Origin: DASQZT01 sp963728965
GTDB lineage: Bacteria; Acidobacteriota; Terriglobia; Bryobacterales; Bryobacteraceae
Direction: 5' to 3'
NCBI GenBank assembly: GCA_963728965.1
Contig: CAVSMH010000002.1
Location: 372,001-436,000 of the forward strand
Length of the DNA stretch: 64,000 nucleotides
Shown: positions 1 to 8,119 of the stretch, in pieces
Layout: each line of letters starts with the position of its first letter
Numbering within the stretch: the first letter of the stretch is position 1
Notes under the pieces: model-generated
Databases searched by the model: none
Told to the model about the DNA's origin: nothing
What the model saw: only the letters and a program-made list of their open reading frames with translations
Position numbers and translations under genes: made by a program

Positions 1-464
1 ACCAGGTCAAAGCGCGGCTGATGAAGAACGCGTCCAAGTTCCCGCAGACTGCCACCGTGTCCTTCGATCCCGCTACTGGCTACCAGTGGACCAGCCAATA
101 CGACCTGTTCACGATTGGCGCCGGATATCTGGACGTCAACGCCGCGCTGGCGGACGACAGCAAGTCCTCCGGGCTGGCGCTGTCACCGGCCGTCGCCTAC
201 GATGCCGCCTCCGTGCAGGTCTATCTCGTTCAGGACCTGCGTTCGGTCTGGGGAACGACCAGCCCCTGGTCGGAGCGGAGCGTGTGGGGCACGGGTTCCA
301 TTCTCGGTACGCGTTCCCTGTGGGGCACTTCCGGAGTCTGGGGCTCCAGCACGATGATGGGATTCCAGGCTATCTGGGGTGAGCGGTCCATGTGGGGCAC
401 CCGGTCGATGTGGGGTACCGATACCCTTCAGGCTCTCTCCGTCGCGATCGGTGGCGATCAATAA
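1..464 (+). CDS. S8 (subtilisin-like) serine peptidase, C-terminal part
   Basis: The reading frame is already open at base 3, so only the last ~154 residues are in the window. The first part (KARLMKNASKF, then a stretch ending FTIGAGYLDVNAAL) matches the end of a peptidase S8 domain, where the final helix and the GxGxxDVxAAL motif close the subtilisin fold. The catalytic residues must lie upstream and cannot be checked. From about base 245 the protein changes into a Trp-Gly repeat tail: VWGT, PWSE, VWGT, LWGT, VWGS, IWGE, MWGT, MWGT. Similar WGxx tails are known to me from acidobacterial subtilases; their role is unknown, and a surface or self-association role is only inference. It ends with TAA at 462-464, converging on the sulfite-exporter gene 22 bp away. 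Confidence 0.75.
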   Translation, partial: QVKARLMKNASKFPQTATVSFDPATGYQWTSQYDLFTIGAGYLDVNAALADDSKSSGLALSPAVAYDAASVQVYLVQDLRSVWGTTSPWSERSVWGTGSILGTRSLWGTSGVWGSSTMMGFQAIWGERSMWGTRSMWGTDTLQALSVAIGGDQ

Positions 465-486
465 ACGCAGGCTCGGCCAAGCCGGG

Positions 487-1221
487 CTATCCGCGCAAAA
501 ACATCAGGCCGCCCAGGGATGCCAGCCACAAACACAGGGCCACCCGCAGCGGCCTGGCCGGAATCCGCGATGCCAGGTTCGGACCGAGCACCGCGCCGAA
601 AACGCCGCCCAATGCCAGTTGCGTCAGCACCGCCGTGTCGTAGGCGCCGATGCTCACCTGGAAGCCGCCGCCCACCAGCGACAGCACCAGCCCGAACACC
701 ACGTCCGTGCCCACCACTTCGACCGGGCTCAGCTGGGTGAGATTCAAAAGCGCCAGCGTGCCGATCGCGCCGGCGCCCGCTGACGAGAAGCCCGTCTCCG
801 CCCCGATGGGCAGCATGATCCACGGCAGCCACCGCGAGCGGTCGCGAGTTCCTCCCTTTCCCGCGTGGCTTCGAAACAGGTTGACCACTGCTGTCACCAC
901 GATCAGCACGCCCAGCAGCGCGGTTAGCAGACCATTGCGGTTCGCTTCGTGCAGCTTGTTCAGGAAATACAGCCCCGCGCACAGCCCCGGCAGTCCGCCC
1001 GCCACCATCAGCAGCAGGACCCGGAAGCTCACTTGCCGCCGCACCAGGTACATCGGGCCCGCGATCAGCTTCACCATCGCCCCGAAGGCAAGCGCGGTCC
1101 CCACCGCTTTGCCTGGAGCGACGTGTGCGAACAGCATCAGCATCGGCACCGTAATTGTGCCCCCGCCCACACCCGTCACTCCGATCGCCAACGCGATCAA
1201 AAAACCCAGACCGACCAGCAT
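487..1221 (-). CDS. TauE/SafE family sulfite/anion exporter permease
   Basis: A 244-residue polytopic membrane protein of the usual TauE/SafE length. The first segment (LVGLGFLIALAIGVTGVGGG) carries the glycine-rich signature of the family, and the second half repeats the pattern (GAETGFSSAGAGAIGTLALL), as expected for the two inverted halves. It is the last gene of the cysDNH operon: its ATG lies one base beyond the cysH stop codon, so translational coupling is likely. In that context it most plausibly exports sulfite or another small sulfur anion to relieve toxicity during assimilatory sulfate reduction. The family also contains taurine- and sulfoacetate-linked members, so the substrate is inferred from neighbours only. 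Confidence 0.85.
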   Translation of the reverse strand: MLVGLGFLIALAIGVTGVGGGTITVPMLMLFAHVAPGKAVGTALAFGAMVKLIAGPMYLVRRQVSFRVLLLMVAGGLPGLCAGLYFLNKLHEANRNGLLTALLGVLIVVTAVVNLFRSHAGKGGTRDRSRWLPWIMLPIGAETGFSSAGAGAIGTLALLNLTQLSPVEVVGTDVVFGLVLSLVGGGFQVSIGAYDTAVLTQLALGGVFGAVLGPNLASRIPARPLRVALCLWLASLGGLMFLRG

Positions 1222-1222
1222 G

Positions 1223-1882
1223 TCACTGTCCAGAAATGTGAATCCCGCACTCCAGCTTGTGGCCGCCCCAACGCCCCGAACGCGGATTGTCCGGATCCAC
1301 CGGAACCGTCGTGCACGGCTCGCATCCGATACTGGTGAAGCCCCGTTCGTACAGCGGCAGCGGCGGAATTCCGTGTTCTTTCAGGTACGCCCACACGTCG
1401 CGCGCCGTCCAGTCCGCCAGCGGGCTCACCTTGGTCAGGACCTTCCCTCCCGGCAGCGGAAAGCTGTCCACCGCCTTCAGATTCGCGCGCGTCGGCGACT
1501 GTTCGCGCCGCAGTGCCGTAAACCAGACGTCGTAAGCCTGCAATCCCGCAAACAGCGGCTCCACCTTGCGCATCCCGCAGCAGCGGTCGGGGGCGCTCTC
1601 ATACAAAATCCCGAACTGCTGTTCCTGCTCCGCCACGCTCAGCCGCGGACGAAGGTTCACCAGGTTCAGATTCCACTCCGCCGCCATGCGATCACGGTAT
1701 GCGTAGGTCTCCGCGAAATGATACCCGGTATCCAGAAACAACACCGGAATTTCCGGACGCTGCCGCGTCACCATGTGGATCAGCGCCATGCAGTCGGTCT
1801 GAAAGCTCGACGTGACGCACGCCGGCCCCGGCTGGTCGCGCAACACCTCGGCGATTACCGCTTCGGCTTCCGCGGTTCTCAT
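1223..1882 (-). CDS. cysH: Assimilatory adenylylsulfate (APS) reductase, thioredoxin-dependent
   Basis: A 219-residue PAPS-reductase-family enzyme that reduces activated sulfate to sulfite. It has the paired cysteines RCCGMRKVEPL and, about 85 residues later, CEPC, which together hold the 4Fe-4S cluster of the APS-using type. The catalytic ECGIH motif is near the C terminus. Enzymes with the CC...CxxC set normally use APS rather than PAPS, so an APS kinase would not be needed for reduction. The start at 1882 was chosen because its ATG overlaps the cysN stop in an ATGA junction; an 18-codon upstream extension in the same frame lies inside cysN and is not family-like. It is followed after one base by the TauE exporter. 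Confidence 0.92.
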   Translation of the reverse strand: MRTAEAEAVIAEVLRDQPGPACVTSSFQTDCMALIHMVTRQRPEIPVLFLDTGYHFAETYAYRDRMAAEWNLNLVNLRPRLSVAEQEQQFGILYESAPDRCCGMRKVEPLFAGLQAYDVWFTALRREQSPTRANLKAVDSFPLPGGKVLTKVSPLADWTARDVWAYLKEHGIPPLPLYERGFTSIGCEPCTTVPVDPDNPRSGRWGGHKLECGIHISGQ

Positions 1883-3498
1883 ATGCCCTCCCCTTGGACC
1901 CCATCCGTTTCCCGCCCGTGGAACAGGCGGTCCCAAATTTCGTCCGCCGCGCGCCGGTCGTCGTGCGGCAGCGCGGCTTCCGTGGCATCCACTACAATCG
2001 CGATCAGCCCCGCCGCGCGCAGCGCCGCCAGCACTTCATCCGCCGGCGATTGCACTACCACCACCGCGCAGCCGTGCTCGAACAGCCGCCGTTCCACCAG
2101 CGCCGCCAGCGATTCCCGCTGGCCCACGTAGATCGCTTCCGGCCCGTGCCCGTACCGCGCCGCGCGCTCCTTCGCCGTTACCGGACCGCTGGAACGCGCC
2201 GCGCCGCTGGCCTGCACGATCATTCCCGCCGCCACCGTGGCGTTGCTCTCCCGATCGATCAGGATGAAGCTGCCGGTCCCCCGGCTGGCCCGATAGGCGT
2301 CGAAATACAGCGCCCTCCCCGTTTCGATCTCCACCAGCCCGATGCCGTTCATCTCCAGCGTCGCGGCCGGCTCCGTGCCCAGCGTGTTCACGTCCACCCG
2401 ATGCCGCAGCGCCGTCACCCGCGCCGAAACCAGTTGCGTCGTGTGCTTCAGCAGGTACTGCCGCGTGCCGTCGAGCGGCCGCTCGTTCATCCACACCAAC
2501 TGCGCGTCGAAGCGCCGCGCCACTTCCGGCACGTCATCGGCCGCCGCCAGCAGATCGCCGCGGCTCAAATCCAGTTCGTCGGCGAGCGTCAGCGTCACCG
2601 ACATGCCCGCGTGCGCCGACTCCAGGTCGCCATCGTACGTTGTGATCGATTTTACCCGCGTCATGCGGTGCGAGGGCAACGCGCACACCTCGTCGCCCGG
2701 CCGTATCACGCCCGCCGCAATCTGTCCCGCGAAGCCGCGAAAATCCTGGTTGGGACGGATCACCCGCTGCACCGGCAGCCGGAATCCGGTCTCCTCCGGG
2801 GCCCGCTCCACCTCCACCGTCTCCAGGTACTCCAGCAGCCCAGGCCCGTCGAACCAGGGCATTCGGGTGCTTCGCGAAACCACGTTGTCCCCTTCGAGCG
2901 CGCTGATCGGCACGAAGTAAACCCGCCCCTCCGACGGGTTCCACTCCTCGAATTCCGCCACGATGCGCTCGAACACGCCCCGGTCGTACTCCACCAGGTC
3001 CATCTTGTTCACCGCCACCACATACTCGCGGATGCCCAGCAGCGACGCAATATACGTGTGCCGGCGCGACTGCGGCAGCACCCCTTTGCGCGCATCCAGC
3101 AGAATGATCGCCAGGTCCGCCGTCGATGCCCCGGTCGCCATGTTGCGGGTGTACTGCTCGTGCCCCGGCGTATCGGCAATGATGAACTTCCGCCGCGCCG
3201 TCGAGAAATACCGGTACGCCACGTCGATGGTGATGCCCTGCTCCCGCTCCGCCCGCAGCCCGTCAGTGAGCAGCGAAAAATCGAGCGGCCCCGCCGACCG
3301 GTTCACCGACGCCTTCGCCGCCGACCGTACCTGGTCCTCGTACACGTTCTGCGAGTCGTACAGCAGCCGCCCGATCAGTGTCGACTTTCCATCGTCCACG
3401 CTGCCGGCCGTGCTGAAGCGCAGCAGGTCTTTGTTCTGTTCCTGCTCCAGAAACCGCTCGACATCGAATTGCGCCGCCACGTCCGGAAACGCCGCCAT
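1879..3498 (-). CDS. cysN: Sulfate adenylyltransferase large subunit (GTPase) with a degenerate APS-kinase-like tail
   Basis: A 539-residue GTPase subunit of ATP sulfurylase, coupling GTP hydrolysis to APS formation with CysD. Visible motifs are the P-loop AGSVDDGKST (residues ~30-40), EREQGITID (switch I), DTPGHEQYTRNM (G3) and NKMDLV (G4), followed by EF-Tu-like beta-barrel domains ending around residue 430 (NATVAAGMI). About 110 further residues align by eye with CysC in CysNC fusions: VERRLFEHG corresponds to the helix after the P-loop, and LRAAGLIAIV to the conserved strand. The GxSGxGKST P-loop and the following DGD motif are absent, so the tail should not bind ATP. Start and stop overlap cysD and cysH by ATGA. 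An upstream in-frame extension over cysD was rejected. Confidence 0.92.
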   Translation of the reverse strand: MAAFPDVAAQFDVERFLEQEQNKDLLRFSTAGSVDDGKSTLIGRLLYDSQNVYEDQVRSAAKASVNRSAGPLDFSLLTDGLRAEREQGITIDVAYRYFSTARRKFIIADTPGHEQYTRNMATGASTADLAIILLDARKGVLPQSRRHTYIASLLGIREYVVAVNKMDLVEYDRGVFERIVAEFEEWNPSEGRVYFVPISALEGDNVVSRSTRMPWFDGPGLLEYLETVEVERAPEETGFRLPVQRVIRPNQDFRGFAGQIAAGVIRPGDEVCALPSHRMTRVKSITTYDGDLESAHAGMSVTLTLADELDLSRGDLLAAADDVPEVARRFDAQLVWMNERPLDGTRQYLLKHTTQLVSARVTALRHRVDVNTLGTEPAATLEMNGIGLVEIETGRALYFDAYRASRGTGSFILIDRESNATVAAGMIVQASGAARSSGPVTAKERAARYGHGPEAIYVGQRESLAALVERRLFEHGCAVVVVQSPADEVLAALRAAGLIAIVVDATEAALPHDDRRAADEIWDRLFHGRETDGVQGEGI

Positions 3499-4397
3499 CA
3501 GAAGTAGCCCTCGCGCTTCTTGATCTCCATCGAACCGTCCTGGTCGTGGTCGATCACGCGATTCTCCCGCTCCGACCGCCGGAACGAAATCAGCTCCTGG
3601 ATAATCTTCGGCACCGTGTCCGCGTCCGACCGGATCGCGCCCGTGCACGGCGAGCATCCGAGCGATCGCATCCGGCACCGCACCAGCTTCGGCGTCTCCC
3701 CCGGCAGCCGCGGAATGAATTCCTGCTCCAGCGAGATCAGCGATTCTCCGCGCTCCAGCATCCATCGCTCTTTGGCGAAGTACAGCGGCACCACCGGAAT
3801 CTTTTCCACGTGGATGTACTCCCAAACGTCCAGCTCGGTCCAGTTCGAAAGCGGGAAAACACGGATGCTCTCCCCCGGGTCCACCCGCCCGTTGAACAAA
3901 TTCCATAGCTCCGGACGCTGGTTCTTCGGATCCCACTGCCCTCTGGTGTCGCGGAACGAGTAGATCCGCTCCTTAGCCCGCGACTTTTCCTCGTCCCTTC
4001 GCGCGCCGCCGAACGCCGCGTCGAACCCGCCCTCGCGCAGGGCATCCAGCAGTGCCGTGGTCTTCAGCAGCCCGCAGCACCGCTGCGTCCCCAGCTTGAA
4101 CGGAGTCGCCCCTGCTGCAATCGCCGCGCGGTTCGTGTGAACGATCAGCCGAACCCCCACTTCGCGCGTGTACGAGTCCCGGAACGTGATCATTTCCTGG
4201 AACTTATAGGTCGTGTCGACGTGCAGCAGGGGAAACGGAATGGGCCCTGGGTGGAACGCCTTCTGCGCCAGCCGCAGCATCACCGACGAGTCCTTGCCGA
4301 TCGAATACAGCATCACCGGCTTCTGAAACTCGCAGGCAACTTCCCGAATGATGTGAATGCTCTCCGCCTCGAGCGTCCGCAGGTGGCTCAGTGCCAT
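3498..4397 (-). CDS. cysD: Sulfate adenylyltransferase small subunit
   Basis: A 299-residue member of the PAPS reductase/ATP-sulfurylase CysD family that forms APS from sulfate and ATP. The PP-loop motif SIGKDSSVML is at residues ~32-41. FGGARRDEEKSRAKERI and the C-terminal TGAIRS and NRVIDHDQDGSME stretches are characteristic of CysD, and the length is typical. It is the first gene of the cysDNH-tauE operon, overlapping cysN by ATGA. No Shine-Dalgarno sequence precedes the ATG; instead a TATACT hexamer lies 7 nt upstream (4405-4410), which suggests a leaderless mRNA. The stop of the upstream ATP-grasp gene is only 24 bp away, so read-through from that operon is also possible. Confidence 0.95.
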   Translation of the reverse strand: MALSHLRTLEAESIHIIREVACEFQKPVMLYSIGKDSSVMLRLAQKAFHPGPIPFPLLHVDTTYKFQEMITFRDSYTREVGVRLIVHTNRAAIAAGATPFKLGTQRCCGLLKTTALLDALREGGFDAAFGGARRDEEKSRAKERIYSFRDTRGQWDPKNQRPELWNLFNGRVDPGESIRVFPLSNWTELDVWEYIHVEKIPVVPLYFAKERWMLERGESLISLEQEFIPRLPGETPKLVRCRMRSLGCSPCTGAIRSDADTVPKIIQELISFRRSERENRVIDHDQDGSMEIKKREGYF

Positions 4398-4404
4398 ATC
4401 CGGG

Positions 4405-4410
4405 AGTATA
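4405..4410 (-). promoter_or_regulatory. Candidate -10 hexamer for the cysDNH operon
   Basis: TATACT read on the minus strand, ending 7 nt before the cysD ATG. A start of transcription about 7 nt downstream would fall at the start codon, giving a leaderless message. No good -35 was found; TCGACA lies 15 bp upstream, a short spacing. Confidence 0.5.
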
Positions 4411-4421
4411 TCACAATCACC

Positions 4422-5971
4422 CTATTGTCGATAGGAAATAGGGATTGGACCAAGATGGGGATGGACACCCAGCGCCGGTGAATCCGCCTCCCGCCGCCTC
4501 GCCAGCAGTTGCCCGAAGGCGCGCCACCCCATGGGTTCGAATCCGGATCTCCGGTTCCTCCCACCGATGGCAAAGGCGATGCTCCAGTGCCGGAACATCA
4601 CCCGGTACGCCTCCGCCAGGCTCACCGCCGGATCGTACACGTGCGTCGCCTCGGCCGACACGCCGTTCAGTTCCAGGATCGCGAACCGCCCCGCCTGCAG
4701 CGCTTCGATGGATGTCGAGCGGACGTCGAACCGTCCGAAGTAGAACCCCGGATGCTCCCGCGCCGCGGCATCTACGGCTTCGCGCAGCGCTTTAGTTTCG
4801 AGAGACGCCCCGTCCAGAAAGATGGCTCCGCGGCAGTGCGAACCCAACTCCGCCAAAGGTACCTTCTCTCCAAGCGCGGGCACCTCGTCGGCGGCTCGCT
4901 TCAGCCGGCTCACATAAAGGTCTGCCAGACACACCGCGCGCTCATCGTTCCAGATGAGTTCGCCAATCGTGCTTTGCCCGTCGCCTACCACGCTCGGAAA
5001 CAGTTTCCGCGTGATCGAGGCGATCCGGCCGCTCGCCTCTCCGGGTACCGGTAGTAGAAGATGCCGAACTCGAGTCCCGGCACATACCGTTGAATGATGG
5101 TATTCTGCGGGGCCCCATCGAAGTACCCGCGCAACTCCCCCTCGTTACGGGCGATCAGCACACCCGTCCCGCGCTCCCCCACGTCCGGCTTGAGCACCAC
5201 CGGATAGTCCAGGCCCCGATGCCGCATGAATTGCGCCGCCTCTTCGAATCGCGAAACCAGGCTAAAGTCCGGAACCCCGCGCAGGTTCGACAGAATCCGC
5301 GACTTGGATTCGCCGACAAACCCACCCGAAGGAATCCCGGGATTGGCCGCCGTAAACAGGGTTAGTGAGCGGTGCTTGATCCCGAGATAAATTACGTACG
5401 GAATCACTGGCAGATACGCCAGCCAGGGCGGCCAGAACTCCCACCGCGTCTTGCGGCGAACCCAGCCCACCAGGCGCCGCGGCTTCCTCGCCAGCAGTAG
5501 CGCCGGCAGTCCCATCGCCGCGAACCCCGCGTGCCGCACGCGGTCCCCAAAAACCGCCGCCGCCCCCACCAGCAGCGGAGTCCAAACCAGCGCCGCCAGC
5601 AGGAAGTATCCCGCGAAGGTCCAGAACCGCGTCTTGAGCAGGCCCGCCGCCACGTACGTCGGCAGCCGCAGCCCCGGCGTAAACCGGCTCGCGATCACCA
5701 CGCCCGCGCCGCGCGCCGACAGCCATGCCGAGGCCCGATCGAGCTTCGCTTCCGTCAGCACCCGCCCGAATGGCCGCCACCGTACCAGCGGAAGCCCCAC
5801 CAGCCGTCCCGCGAAATACAGCAGCAGGTCGCCCGCATAGATGCCCAACAGGCACGCCAGCACTCCCGGCACGAACCCGAGCCTGCCCGCCGCAATCAGC
5901 AACCCCGTGCCGATGCACGCCAGGTCCTCGCTCAGAAACGTGGCCCCCGCAATCAAAAAGAAATGCGCCAT
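4422..5971 (-). pseudogene. DedA (VTT-domain) membrane protein fused to an ATP-grasp ligase domain, split by a frameshift
   Basis: Residues 1-200 look like a DedA/VTT membrane protein: several hydrophobic segments and the motif ASRFTPGLRLPTYVAAG. They run on in frame into an ATP-grasp fold with the nucleotide-binding stretch VVLKPDVGERGTGVLIA and the adenine-side strand IIQRYVPGLEFGIFYYRYP. The frame then breaks near 5041-5046. Continuing one frame over restores GEASGRIASITRKLFPSVVGDGQ and the metal-binding end FDVR...ILELNG of an ATP-grasp enzyme, to a stop at 4422. Adding a single C to the + strand CC run at 5041-5042 would give one protein of about 516 residues. The two open pieces are 4985-5971 and 4422-4991. 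Either the gene is broken or the assembly has an error. The ligated substrate is unknown. NRDE and DinB-like genes sit immediately upstream. Confidence 0.75.
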
Positions 5972-5972
5972 A

Positions 5973-6689
5973 CTATGCCGCCCGCGCCAGCACCTGTTGT
6001 TCGCCCGGCGCCGTCCGGCAGGGCGGCGCCGGCGAATAGAAGAACCGGATCTCGCCCCTCGTCACCACCACACAACTGAAACTCACCGTCTCCGCATCCT
6101 CGCGATGCATGCACAGCGAGTACGCATCCGGCCGTTCCCGGTGGCTCGCGTGAAACCAGTAGAGCGCTGCCGGATCCACGTTCCGCTTCGCTCCGACGCG
6201 CCGCCGGAATTCCTGCAGCCGGCACAGGCGCACGCCCGCCGGATCGTATGAAGACGAGATCAACGGCATCATCGAATCGGCCGGCATCACCATCGCCAGC
6301 CTCTCCCCGTCCCATCGCGCCAGGGCTGCCGCCTGCCCCGGTTCGAGCATCGCCAGCGTGAAAGGCGCAAACGCAGCCAGGTCGCGGCGCCTCAACCACC
6401 AGCCGCACTCCCCGCCCGATGTTGCCCCGATCAGTTCCCGCACCAGCATGCCCCGGCTGCGACCTTCTCGCTGCCCGCCGCCGGCGCCGTTCAGCAGGCA
6501 TAACGACAGGCCGAATTCGTTCACCGCGATCCATGTCCCGCCGAAATCGCCATCCGCCGGTGCAATGAGCCGCACTCCGCCGCGTTCGTCCACACGGGGT
6601 CCCGTCGCCGCACTGCGCGTGCGCTTCTCGTCCCGATTGCACAGCAGGTGGTACCCCTCCGCATTCCTCACCCAGCTCACCGGGCACAT
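5973..6689 (-). CDS. NRDE-family (TANGO2-like) protein
   Basis: A 238-residue protein with the family-defining LLCNRDEKRTR motif near residue 20. The N terminus is MCPVSW, where Cys2 becomes the first residue after Met removal; this arrangement resembles Ntn-type hydrolases, and the family (PF05742, NRDE/TANGO2) has no settled enzymatic activity. FGGTWIAVNEFGLSLCLLNG is also conserved in the family. It lies between the DinB-like gene (its stop directly abuts this ATG) and the DedA/ATP-grasp gene (1 bp gap), so the three are almost certainly co-transcribed. DinB-like/NRDE pairing recurs in my knowledge of related genomes, but no shared pathway is established. Confidence 0.8.
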   Translation of the reverse strand: MCPVSWVRNAEGYHLLCNRDEKRTRSAATGPRVDERGGVRLIAPADGDFGGTWIAVNEFGLSLCLLNGAGGGQREGRSRGMLVRELIGATSGGECGWWLRRRDLAAFAPFTLAMLEPGQAAALARWDGERLAMVMPADSMMPLISSSYDPAGVRLCRLQEFRRRVGAKRNVDPAALYWFHASHRERPDAYSLCMHREDAETVSFSCVVVTRGEIRFFYSPAPPCRTAPGEQQVLARAA

Positions 6690-7181
6690 CTATGCCGCCT
6701 CCCGCGCCGCCAGGTACCGCAAGGTCGAAGGCGCCATTCCGAATGCCGGATCCATCGCCACACCGTGCAGGCGCAGCGTCAGCGACGAGGTCATGAAGCT
6801 GTCGCTTAACTCGCAAGCCGCCGCGTCCTCCATGCACACCCGCACCGCCGCATCGGACCCCCGTCCGGCACAGGCTTCCAGCCGCGCGATGATCGTGCGG
6901 ACCGCCTCCGCCGCGGCGGCGCGGCTTTTCTCGATCGTGACATCGCGCCGCCGCGCATCGTAATCAATATGTAGCGAATCGATTCCGTTCAGGAAACACT
7001 GGTAGAACTCCACGATGTGCCGCAGGTGCCCTCCCGCGCAATGCGGCGCGAAACCCGCGGGCGACGCCTTGTACACTCCATCGTCCAACCTGTCCAGCAA
7101 TTCAAGCGCCTGGCAAAGCCACCGGACATTGATCCCGATCAGCGTGGCCCACGTGGAGTTTGCTTTCTGCTTCGTATCCAT
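6690..7181 (-). CDS. DinB-like four-helix protein with altered C-terminal metal-site motif
   Basis: About 163 residues from the chosen ATG (MDTKQKANS); an ATG ten codons upstream is also possible, and neither has a clear ribosome-binding site. The segment HLRHIVEFYQCFLNGI followed by DYDARRRDV and the C-terminal FGMAPSTLRYL match a DinB-like family that usually precedes NRDE proteins. In relatives the penultimate helix carries a His cluster of the SHxxxHH type. Here the corresponding stretch reads LSDSFMTSSLTLRLHG, with Asp, Thr and Ser where histidines would be expected, so metal binding may be lost. The alignment is by eye. The stop codon directly adjoins the NRDE start codon. Confidence 0.6.
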   Translation of the reverse strand: MDTKQKANSTWATLIGINVRWLCQALELLDRLDDGVYKASPAGFAPHCAGGHLRHIVEFYQCFLNGIDSLHIDYDARRRDVTIEKSRAAAAEAVRTIIARLEACAGRGSDAAVRVCMEDAAACELSDSFMTSSLTLRLHGVAMDPAFGMAPSTLRYLAAREAA

Positions 7182-7274
7182 GCACTCGAAACATCCGCCG
7201 GGCCGACGCATTTATTCCGCGCGATTTCCTCGCATTCGCCGGAACATTCGCCGGCCGGGCCGGCATTCAACGGC

Positions 7275-8100
7275 ATGACGGTTGCGGCCACAGCAATGGA
7301 GAGTAAGGGTGGCGCAGCCTATGCTTTGCGCGCCCACTGGCCCGAGTACTTCATGGAAGCCGCCGCGCTCGGCATCTTCATGATGTCCGCCTGTGTCTTC
7401 GGCGTGCTGCTCGGACATCCCTCCTCGCCCCTCCGCCAGGCCGTCCCCGGCGTCCTGCTCCGGAACATCGTCGGCGGCATCGCGATGGGTTGACAGCGGT
7501 GGGTATCATCTTCTCGCGCTGGGGGCAGCGCTCCGGCGCCCATATGAACCCCGCCCTCACCCTTACTTTTCTGACTCTCGGCAAAATCTCCGGCTGGGAC
7601 GCCTTCTTCTATTGCCTGTTCCAATTCGCCGGCGGCCTCGCGGGCGTATGGCTCACCGCGCTCTTGTCCGGACCCGCGCTCGCCCATCCCTTTGTCAACT
7701 ACAGCGTCACCGTTCCCGGCCCGCAAGGCGCCTGGGTCGCATTCTGGGGCGAGTTCGCCATCTCATTTTTCTTCTGGTCGCCATCGTGCTGGCGGTGTCG
7801 AATTCCCGCCGCATCGCCAGGCTCACCCCCTGGATCGCCGGCCTGCTCGTCGCCAGCTTCATCATCGTCGAATCGCCGCTCTCCGGCATGAGCATGAATC
7901 CCGCGCGCACCGTCGGCTCGGCCCTGCCCGCCGGCGTCTGGACCGCGGTCTGGATCTACTTCCTGGCTCCCCTCACGGCCATGCCGCTGGCGGGCCAACT
8001 CTATCGTTACCGGCGCGGCGCCCACCGCGTGTTCTGCGCCAAACTCCATCATCAGAACCACCAACGCTGCATCTTCCGGTGTAACTGCAGCGCCATGTGA
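7275..8100 (+). pseudogene. Aquaporin/MIP family channel gene with two frameshifts
   Basis: The three reading frames together give a complete MIP channel of about 270 residues. The first piece (start ATG 7275 or 7296) ends at a TGA at 7491. The second begins at once in another frame and carries SGAHMNPALT, the first NPA box. The third, entered near 7770, carries SGMSMNPARTVGS, the second NPA box, and runs to TGA at 8098-8100. Each shift would be repaired by one extra base in a short homopolymer: G at 7487-7489 and T at 7766-7770. Whether this is real decay or missed bases in the assembly cannot be told from sequence alone. It is followed 19 bp later by the GMC oxidoreductase gene. Confidence 0.8.
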
Positions 8101-8119
8101 AATCGAGGAGCAACACACC

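Noticed and set aside
465..500. Hairpin between the S8 peptidase and TauE stops as a terminator
   Set aside because: The stem is imperfect and no T-tract follows on either strand.
650..2131. Plus-strand frame of 493 codons opposite tauE and cysH
   Set aside because: Composition is that of a reverse-complement shadow and the minus-strand genes have clear family motifs.
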